This document shows positions 23,284-28,788 of a stretch of 31,625 nucleotides of DNA, one piece after another. The position numbers and the translations under genes are program-made. Below the pieces are notes generated by a model that saw nothing but the letters and a program-made list of their open reading frames with translations, did no database searches and was not told the DNA's origin. Position 1 is the stretch's first letter, and the number at the start of each line of letters is the position of its first letter. The stretch is from DASSUC01 sp035650075 (GTDB taxonomy: Bacteria; Actinomycetota; Actinomycetes; Mycobacteriales; Micromonosporaceae): contig DASRII010000299.1 in the NCBI GenBank assembly GCA_035650075.1, positions 1 through 31,625 of the forward strand, read 5' to 3'.

Positions 23284-23297
23284 GGAAAGCGCTTTCC
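23284..23297. promoter_or_regulatory. LacI-type palindromic operator before pectate lyase
   Basis: GGAAAGCGCTTTCC is a perfect 14-bp palindrome 62 bases upstream of the pectate lyase start. Its central AGCGCT is shared with the CebR-type site at 4917 while the outer bases differ, as expected for another LacI-family sugar repressor. On the lyase strand a TAGGGT hexamer lies upstream of it and could be the -10 box. Confidence 0.65.
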
Positions 23298-23312
23298 CCG
23301 CCTCGCACCCTA

Positions 23313-23383
23313 CTCCGTCGATCTAGGACAAGTCAACGTGCTTCGATCTTCAAAGCACCTTAACTTCTCCTAGATCGACGGAG
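23313..23383. repeat. Dispersed long hairpin, copy 3 (diverged)
   Basis: Arms 23313-23345 and 23351-23383 match at 29 of 33 positions. The outer part (CTCCGTCGATC) and the centre (GATCTTCAAAGCAC) align with copies 1 and 2, while the middle of the arm differs. Unlike those copies it lies between divergent genes, 25 bases before the sugar dehydrogenase start, so it may fold in that mRNA leader. Confidence 0.75.
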
Positions 23384-23408
23384 GAGACTGCGAGATAAGG
23401 TGGGCCGC

Positions 23409-24482
23409 ATGGCGCGCCTGAGAACCTTGGGTATCGCGGCTGCGGGGGTCGCGGTTTTGCTGGCGGCGGTCGTCGGCGTGGGGATATGGCGAGGGTGGTT
23501 CACCGATCCGTCGGTGTCGGGGGCGCCGGAGGTGGAGGTACCGGCCGGATCGGTACAGGCCATCGCGACCAAACTCGCGGCACCGTGGGGACTCGCGTTC
23601 CTGCCCGACGGAAACGCGCTGGTGACCGAGCGCGACTCGGCGAGGATCGTCACCGTCTCGCCGCGCGGCCAGGTGACCGAGGTGCAGAAGATCGCCGAGG
23701 CGCGGCCGGCCGGTGAGGGCGGGTTGCTCGGCATCGCGGTATCGCCGTCGTACGCCAACGACGGCTGGGTCTACATCTACTACACGACCGCGGAGGACAA
23801 CCGGATCGCGCGCTTGCACCTGGGCTCGCCGCCGGAGCCGATCTTCACGGGCATCCCGAAGGCCGGCAACCACAACGGTGGGCGGATCGCGTTCGGCCCG
23901 GACGGCATGCTCTACGCCGGTACCGGGGACGCCGCCGAGCGATCCCGATCGCAGGACCGCGAGAACCTCGGCGGGAAGATCCTGCGGCTGACGCCGGAGG
24001 GGAAACCGGCGCCCGGCAACCCGTTCGGGAACTCGCCGGTGTACAGCTACGGGCACCGAAACGTGCAGGGGCTGGCCTGGGACTCGACCGGGCAGCTGTA
24101 CGCGTCGGAGTTCGGGCAGAACCGGTACGACGAGCTGAACCGCATCGAGGCGGGCCGCAACTACGGCTGGCCCGACGTCGAGGGGCCGTCAAACGACTCG
24201 CGGTTCGTCGCCCCGCTGGCGACCTGGTCCACGAGCGACGCGTCGCCCAGCGGTATCGCGGTCGCCGAGGACAGGGTGTACATGGCGTGCCTGCGCGGCG
24301 AGCGGTTGTACCGCATCGGGCTCGACGGCAAGTCGCCCGAGGCGTTGCTGGTCGGGAAGTACGGCCGGCTCCGGCACGTCGCGCTGGCGCCGGACGGTGC
24401 ACTGTGGATCCTCACGTCGAACCGCGATGGTCGGGGTGACCCGACGGCGGATGACGACCGGGTACTCCGTCTCCAGCTCTGA
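23409..24482 (+). CDS. PQQ-dependent sugar dehydrogenase family (GSDH/Asd-like), membrane-anchored
   Basis: Predicted extracytoplasmic six-bladed beta-propeller oxidoreductase, 357 aa from ATG 23409, which has AAGG seven bases upstream; an in-frame GTG at 23400 is less well placed. An uncleaved anchor or signal (TLGIAAAGVAVLLAAVVGVGI) is followed by the soluble glucose/sorbosone dehydrogenase domain. Family marks are LAAPWGLAFLPDGNALVTER, GEGGLLGIAVSP, GNHNGGRIAFGPDGMLY with its conserved His-Asn, QDRENLGGKILRLTPEG, YSYGHRNVQGLAW and ASEFGQNRYDELN, which together build the PQQ and calcium site. Such enzymes oxidise aldoses outside the membrane. Substrate is unknown; some members may not bind PQQ. 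Its last 71 bases overlap the convergent methyltransferase gene. Confidence 0.88.
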   Translation: MARLRTLGIAAAGVAVLLAAVVGVGIWRGWFTDPSVSGAPEVEVPAGSVQAIATKLAAPWGLAFLPDGNALVTERDSARIVTVSPRGQVTEVQKIAEARPAGEGGLLGIAVSPSYANDGWVYIYYTTAEDNRIARLHLGSPPEPIFTGIPKAGNHNGGRIAFGPDGMLYAGTGDAAERSRSQDRENLGGKILRLTPEGKPAPGNPFGNSPVYSYGHRNVQGLAWDSTGQLYASEFGQNRYDELNRIEAGRNYGWPDVEGPSNDSRFVAPLATWSTSDASPSGIAVAEDRVYMACLRGERLYRIGLDGKSPEALLVGKYGRLRHVALAPDGALWILTSNRDGRGDPTADDDRVLRLQL

Positions 24483-25224
24483 CCGCTATAACCGTGAAGA
24501 ACGTGAACGTGGCCAGGAACGGGCCACCGTCGGTCAGCCGGCCCAGCCATTGCTCGGTGGCGTCCGGCGTCATCCGGCCGGCGTCGACCGCTCGCCTGGC
24601 GTTCCGGCGTACCCCCAGAATCTGATCCGCGGCCTCGACGTCGCGGAACGTGGCGGTGGCGGCGGCGAGGTCAGCCACCGCGAACCCGGCACCGGTCGCG
24701 AGGCGGCCGAGCTGGCGGCCGATCGCGCCGTTGCGGACCTGGACGTCGGCGAGGAAGCGGGTGAAGTCGCGACTGGTCAGCACGTCCGGATCGTCGATCA
24801 CGAGCGTGTCCCAGTCGGGCTCGACGAGGCCGAGCCTGCCGCCGGGTCGGATCACCCGGAACAGCTCGGCGAGCGCCTGCGCCGGCGCGGTCAGGTGCTG
24901 GAGAACCCGGTCGGCCCGGGCGCGGTCCACGGACGCGTCATCGACGGGCAGCGCGTGAGCGTCTCCCGTACGCACCTCGACGTTGCCGAGGCCAGCGGTG
25001 CGCCGGACGGCCTCGGCGACCATCGCCGGGTCGTGGTCGACCCCGAGGACCGTGCCGGTACCGGCGACCGCGGTCGCTAGCCCCGCGAGGTCGGTACCCG
25101 GTCCGCAGCCCACGTCGAGCACGACCTGACCCGGCTGGATGTCGAGGGCCTCGAATAGGCGCCGCTTGTAGTCACGCGCCGGACGGGTGGCGGCAAGTTG
25201 ATCGAGGTACTCGATAGAACTCAC
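24412..25224 (-). CDS. SAM-dependent class I methyltransferase
   Basis: Predicted cytoplasmic methyltransferase of 270 aa. GTG 25224 (SSIEYLDQLAATRPARDYK) is chosen as it begins at the usual family N-terminus; the frame is open to another GTG at 25269 and neither has a good ribosome binding site. Motif I is VLDVGCGPGTDLAGLA, followed by LGVDHDPAMV (acidic residue for the ribose hydroxyls), VRTGDAHALPVDDASVD and IRPGGRLGLVEPDW. This is the UbiE/Methyltransf_11 type. The C-terminal 75 residues may form the substrate lid. The last 20 residues or so are encoded antisense to the sugar dehydrogenase end and are Pro/His-rich, unlike the family, so the reading frame may have been extended by loss of an earlier stop. 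Substrate unknown. Confidence 0.85.
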   Translation of the reverse strand: MSSIEYLDQLAATRPARDYKRRLFEALDIQPGQVVLDVGCGPGTDLAGLATAVAGTGTVLGVDHDPAMVAEAVRRTAGLGNVEVRTGDAHALPVDDASVDRARADRVLQHLTAPAQALAELFRVIRPGGRLGLVEPDWDTLVIDDPDVLTSRDFTRFLADVQVRNGAIGRQLGRLATGAGFAVADLAAATATFRDVEAADQILGVRRNARRAVDAGRMTPDATEQWLGRLTDGGPFLATFTFFTVIAVRAGDGVPGRHPPSGHPDHRGST

Positions 25225-25315
25225 GCGGCACAGCCAACCATGCGGATGTGAAGGTTTCGTGCGACGCACCGGCTCGTAATGAAATACCCCTTGAATCAGG
25301 CTATATCCATCTACG

Positions 25316-26236
25316 ATGACCTCGCTGACGAAGGGGTTGGACGAGGTGATCGGTTACCGCTGGCTGGCCGCCGCAGGCGTCGTCGTGGTGACGATCGTGG
25401 CGAGCGCATACCTGCTGGGTCGCGTGGTGAGCGGGTCGCCCACCGCGGCTCCATCCCCGAGCGCGGCCCGACCGGCCCCGGTCGAGACCGTTGCGGCGGT
25501 GGCCCCGCCCCCGGTCGCCCGACCCGTGGCCCAGGTCAACCCGATCACCGGACCGAACCGGCCGCCGCTGCCGGCCGAGAAGACCGGGCCGTTCGGCAGC
25601 CGGATCACCAGCGGTACGGCCGACGTGGCGCTGACCTTCGACGACGGCCCGGACCCCAACTGGACGCCGCAGGTGCTGGAGCTGTTGCGGCGTTACCAGG
25701 TCCGGGCCACGTTCTGCCTGATCGGCGTCAACGTGGTCGCGTTCCCCCAACTGGTCCGCGACATCGTGGCGGACGGTCACACGCTGTGCAACCACAGCTG
25801 GGATCACAACATGCGGCTCGGGTTTCTGCCCCGCGAGGCGATCAGGGCCGACCTCGCGCGTACCAACGAGGCCATCATGGCGGCGGCGCCGGGCTCCCGC
25901 GTCTCGTACTACCGCCAGCCCGGCGGCAACTGGGCGAGCCCCGTGGTCGCCGTCGCCCGCGAGCTGGGGATGACGTCGCTGCACTGGACGGTCGACCCGC
26001 AGGACTGGCGCAAGCCGGGCGCGGGCAGCATCTCCGGCACCGTCTGCGCCGGCACGACCGCGGGCGCGATCGTCCTGATGCACGACGGCGGGGGCGACCG
26101 CCGCGGTACGGTCGCCGCCCTCCGCACGATCCTGCCGAATCTGGTACGGCGGTTCCGGTTGACCCCGTTACCGCCGGGCGTGGACCCGCCGCGCTGGCAC
26201 GGACGGGAGCTTCCCCTCCTTCCTGGGCAAACCTAA
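25316..26236 (+). CDS. Membrane-anchored polysaccharide deacetylase (CE4, NodB domain)
   Basis: Predicted cell-surface deacetylase of 306 aa. One N-terminal membrane helix (WLAAAGVVVVTIVASAYLLG), a Pro/Ala/Ser linker to about residue 85, then the NodB domain (about 100-280). Motif 1 is TFDDGPD (Asp109 as base, Asp110 as metal ligand), motif 2 is HSWDH (His160, His164 as metal ligands), motif 3 is RQPGGN (Arg200), motif 4 is VDPQDW, and motif 5 is LMHD (His256). All catalytic residues of CE4 enzymes are present. They remove N-acetyl groups from peptidoglycan, chitin or acetyl groups from xylan; next to a PASTA lipoprotein gene, peptidoglycan is a fair guess. No strong ribosome binding site precedes the ATG. 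It is divergent from the methyltransferase. Confidence 0.92.
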   Translation: MTSLTKGLDEVIGYRWLAAAGVVVVTIVASAYLLGRVVSGSPTAAPSPSAARPAPVETVAAVAPPPVARPVAQVNPITGPNRPPLPAEKTGPFGSRITSGTADVALTFDDGPDPNWTPQVLELLRRYQVRATFCLIGVNVVAFPQLVRDIVADGHTLCNHSWDHNMRLGFLPREAIRADLARTNEAIMAAAPGSRVSYYRQPGGNWASPVVAVARELGMTSLHWTVDPQDWRKPGAGSISGTVCAGTTAGAIVLMHDGGGDRRGTVAALRTILPNLVRRFRLTPLPPGVDPPRWHGRELPLLPGQT

Positions 26237-26258
26237 ATTTCTCAGGGTGAAACTGAAC

Positions 26259-26264
26259 TACATT
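26259..26264 (+). promoter_or_regulatory. -10 element for leaderless PASTA lipoprotein transcript
   Basis: TACATT is followed by exactly seven bases and then the ATG at 26272, with no Shine-Dalgarno sequence in between, as in leaderless actinobacterial genes. No clear -35 element was seen. Confidence 0.55.
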
Positions 26265-26271
26265 CTCTTTC

Positions 26272-27411
26272 ATGGTCGTACCGCATCGGCTTGCACCGGC
26301 TCTCGGCGTGGTGACGATGGTCCTCCTCGCGTCCTGTAGCGGGTCCGCCCCCAACCGGGCCGCGCCCACCTCGGCCGCCGCGCCCACCTCGGCATTGCCG
26401 TCCCCGTCTCTGTCCCCCTCCGCTTCGCCCTCACCGTCGGCTCGGCCGAGTCCGTCGGCGGTGGCTTTCGTGGCGATACCGGGCGTGCTGAAGGAGCCGC
26501 TGCCCACTGCGGAGCGCACGCTCACCCGCGCCGGCCTGCACTACAAGGTTGTCACCGTGGCCCGCGCGGACGTGCCGGACGGGCAGGTGGTCGCAGTGGT
26601 GCCCGAGCCGGGACGCAAGGTCCGGGATGGCAGCACGGTCACCGTGCAGGAGGCGATCACCGTCGTCTCCGTCCCCGACGTGAGCGGGATGCCTGTCACC
26701 GAGGCGGATTCCACCTTGCGCAAGGCCGGTCTGATCCCGGTCGACCTGGCGGTGCCGAACACCGATCCCACGCGATCGGAGCGGGTGTACGCCCAGCAGC
26801 CGGCGCGCGGTGACGACGTGCGGCACGGCGCGCACGTGACGCTGCGGTACTACGCGAAGACCGACACACCGACGCCGTCGCCGTCGGACCCGACACCGTC
26901 GCCCTGGGACCCGACACCGTCGCCCTCGGTACCGCCGCCCGCGCCGGCGCTCGTGGAGATCCCCGCGGTCGTCGGAGAGTCCGAAGTGGACGCGGCGGAC
27001 GAGCTGGAAACGGCCGGCCTGCAGTTCGAGAGCATCACGGTGGACCAGCCGACCGCGCCGGACGGCACGGTCCTGGCGGTACTGCCGAGCGCCGGTACCG
27101 ACGTCGCTCCCGGTACATCGGTGACTCTCCGCGTGGCGATCACCACGGTGGTGGTGCCGGACCTGACCGGTACGCCGATCGCCGCCGCCGAGGCACGCCT
27201 GGCCGCGCTCGGCCTGGTGCCCCAGGGCGAGGCCACGGACAACTCCGATCCGACGCGCTCCCAGCAGATCTACGCGCAGGAGCCCGCCGCCGGTCAGCAG
27301 ATGCGCCACGGCGGCCACGTGCTGCTGCGCTACTACCGGTCCGCCGCATCGCCGTCGACCGCGCCGACGCCGACCCTGCCGTCCGCATCGGACTACGGCG
27401 TTACCGACTAG
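26272..27411 (+). CDS. Lipoprotein with four PASTA domains
   Basis: Predicted surface lipoprotein of 379 aa. The signal peptide ends in a lipobox LLASC (Cys22), followed by a Ser/Pro/Ala linker to about residue 65. Four PASTA domains follow as two pairs: about 66-130 and 131-197, then a Pro/Ser/Thr repeat linker (about 198-225), then about 226-290 and 291-358. The second and fourth share NxDPTRS and YAQ-PA with RHG-HV-LRYY, the first and third share PDG-V-AV-P, so a two-domain unit was duplicated. PASTA domains bind muropeptides or beta-lactams and usually sit on Ser/Thr kinases (PknB) or PBPs; here there is no kinase. It probably senses or binds peptidoglycan outside the membrane. A hairpin repeat follows the TAG. 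Confidence 0.9.
   Translation: MVVPHRLAPALGVVTMVLLASCSGSAPNRAAPTSAAAPTSALPSPSLSPSASPSPSARPSPSAVAFVAIPGVLKEPLPTAERTLTRAGLHYKVVTVARADVPDGQVVAVVPEPGRKVRDGSTVTVQEAITVVSVPDVSGMPVTEADSTLRKAGLIPVDLAVPNTDPTRSERVYAQQPARGDDVRHGAHVTLRYYAKTDTPTPSPSDPTPSPWDPTPSPSVPPPAPALVEIPAVVGESEVDAADELETAGLQFESITVDQPTAPDGTVLAVLPSAGTDVAPGTSVTLRVAITTVVVPDLTGTPIAAAEARLAALGLVPQGEATDNSDPTRSQQIYAQEPAAGQQMRHGGHVLLRYYRSAASPSTAPTPTLPSASDYGVTD
26871..26933 (+). repeat. Three tandem 21-bp units encoding the PASTA linker
   Basis: Units at 26871, 26892 and 26913 read GACRCCGTCGCCSTSGG followed by ACCC or TACC; the second and third differ by only a few bases. They encode a repeated TPSPxDP heptapeptide between the two PASTA pairs, and copy number is likely to vary between strains. 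Confidence 0.75.
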
Positions 27412-27421
27412 TGCTCTCTTC

Positions 27422-27490
27422 CCCGTCGATCAAGGACTTGTGCACATGGTTTGATCTCCAAACCATGTGCACAAGTCCTTGATCGACGGG
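27422..27490. repeat. Dispersed long hairpin, copy 2 (32-bp perfect inverted repeat)
   Basis: Arm 27422-27453 is exactly complementary to 27459-27490, loop ATCTC. It matches copy 1 over the shared length except for one pair near the loop, where C-G has become G-C on both arms (ATGCTTTG/CAAAGCAT against ATGGTTTG/CAAACCAT). It fills the gap between the convergent PASTA and arfB genes and touches the arfB stop. Confidence 0.9.
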
Positions 27491-27916
27491 CTAGTCGTCG
27501 GGGCGGCGGCGGTCGCGCTTGACCTGGCTGCGCCGGCGCTTGGAGTCGAGCCGCGCCTGCACCGCGCGGCGGCTCGGCCGGGTCGGGCGGCGCGGCCGGG
27601 CCGGTGGCGCGATCGCCGCGGCGAGCAGGGCCGCGAGGCGCGCCGCGGCCGCGTGCCGGTTCTGCAGCTGGGAACGGTACTCGGATGCCGTCACCGAAAG
27701 CACCCCGTCGACCAGCCGGGAGGCGAGCCGCTGCAGCGCACGGGCCTTCAGATGCTCGGGTAGCGCGGTAGTGGCGGCCAGGTCGAAGAGCAACTCGACC
27801 CGGGAGTCGGTCGTGTTGACCGACTGCCCACCCGGACCGCTGGACCGGCTGAATCGCCAGATCAGTTCCGCCCGGGGCACGGTGATGTCCGGGGTCACCT
27901 CGAGTCCGTCGTCCAC
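27491..27916 (-). CDS. arfB: Peptidyl-tRNA hydrolase ArfB (ribosome rescue)
   Basis: Release-factor-like hydrolase of 141 aa that frees stalled ribosomes by cutting peptidyl-tRNA. The catalytic loop SSGPGGQSVN holds Gly29-Gly30-Gln31, and the following NTTDSRVELLFDL is characteristic of ArfB/YaeJ. The C-terminal tail from about residue 103 is very basic (RRPTRPSRRAVQARLDSKRRRSQVKRDRRR in part), as needed to enter the empty mRNA channel. There is no codon-recognition domain, and length is normal. The GTG at 27916 overlaps the end of the PhyH-like gene by 22 bases, so the two are probably co-transcribed. The stop is immediately followed by hairpin copy 2. Confidence 0.93.
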   Translation of the reverse strand: MDDGLEVTPDITVPRAELIWRFSRSSGPGGQSVNTTDSRVELLFDLAATTALPEHLKARALQRLASRLVDGVLSVTASEYRSQLQNRHAAAARLAALLAAAIAPPARPRRPTRPSRRAVQARLDSKRRRSQVKRDRRRPDD

Positions 27917-28776
27917 ATGCGCCTCTGTTCGTCGGCCTTCATGGCCCGCTGCCGCGCGATCCGGGCCGGGACGACCTCCTCGCGCGGCCCGGCCGGCGTG
28001 AAGCGGTACCGGTCGACGCCGAGCCCGCGCAGCGCCGCACGCTCCACAAGGGACAGATCGGCCCCGTCGAACCTCATCGGCTCGGCCAGCGTCAGCGGCG
28101 GGTTGGTGATGAACCTGGGGGTACGCAACACGTTCTGGGACTTCGCGTGCAGGACGTACGGGTGCATCAGGTACACGTCGCCGGCCTCACCGGTCGCCTC
28201 GACGAACTCGCCGCACCGCGCGATCAGCTCGTCGTACGGGATGTCCTCCGGGTGCACCCCCTCGGGGTGCTCGGCCAGGAACCGCGCCACCGGCCCGATC
28301 GAGTCCGCCGCCAGGTACGTCGGACCACCCCGCGTGATGACGTCGGACCACAGTACGAGCGTCAGTAGTCCCTGTTCCGGTGAGTCCAGGAAGTGCCGGA
28401 AGAAGTCGCCGTCCTTGTGCCACCCCGGTACCGCGGGCGAGGCCGGCTCCCACGGGCGATCCGCTCCCTCGTGCAGGTTGACGACGAACCCGTCGTTCCA
28501 CGTATACGGCTTGGCGGTACTGATCCGGTGTGCGCCGCCGACCAGCTCGCACGCCGCCTCCCACGCCGCCGGCGCGAACCGGCTGATGTCTATCTTCTGG
28601 TGGCTCGGCATGTGCACCGTCGGCTCCGACCAGGTAGCCGGATCGTCCGGCGCGTAGCCCAGGCGCCGCCAGATCGTACCGGTGTAGTCGGCGGCCGCGG
28701 CGCGGGAGAAGCAACCGCGGACCACCACGTACCCCTTGGCGAGGAAGTGCTCGGCCTGCTCGGCGGTCAGCCCCAT
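27895..28776 (-). CDS. PhyH-type Fe(II)/2-oxoglutarate dioxygenase
   Basis: Cytoplasmic oxygenase of 293 aa. The jelly-roll facial triad is seen as WHKDGDFF (His120, Asp122) and LMHPYVLHAKSQN (His210 most likely, His205 as alternative), with Arg221 eleven residues after His210 as in phytanoyl-CoA hydroxylase, where this Arg binds 2-oxoglutarate. The N-terminal LTAEQAEHFLAKGYVVVRG is typical of the family. Substrates of bacterial members range from lipids to natural products and cannot be told here. The ATG at 28776 has no Shine-Dalgarno sequence; a TAGGCT hexamer ending six bases before it, which includes the stop codon of lysX, suggests a leaderless transcript. It overlaps arfB by 22 bases. 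Confidence 0.88.
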   Translation of the reverse strand: MGLTAEQAEHFLAKGYVVVRGCFSRAAAADYTGTIWRRLGYAPDDPATWSEPTVHMPSHQKIDISRFAPAAWEAACELVGGAHRISTAKPYTWNDGFVVNLHEGADRPWEPASPAVPGWHKDGDFFRHFLDSPEQGLLTLVLWSDVITRGGPTYLAADSIGPVARFLAEHPEGVHPEDIPYDELIARCGEFVEATGEAGDVYLMHPYVLHAKSQNVLRTPRFITNPPLTLAEPMRFDGADLSLVERAALRGLGVDRYRFTPAGPREEVVPARIARQRAMKADEQRRMWTTDSR

Positions 28777-28782
28777 TTGTCT

Positions 28783-28788
28783 AGCCTA
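28783..28788 (-). promoter_or_regulatory. Possible -10 element inside the lysX stop codon
   Basis: On the minus strand TAGGCT fits TANNNT and is followed by six bases and the ATG of the PhyH-like gene. Its first three bases are the TAG stop of lysX. This would give a leaderless transcript independent of lysX. Confidence 0.35.

Noticed and set aside
26869..26934. Tandem repeat as a CRISPR-like array
   Set aside because: Units are contiguous 21-mers without spacers and encode a Pro/Ser linker in frame.
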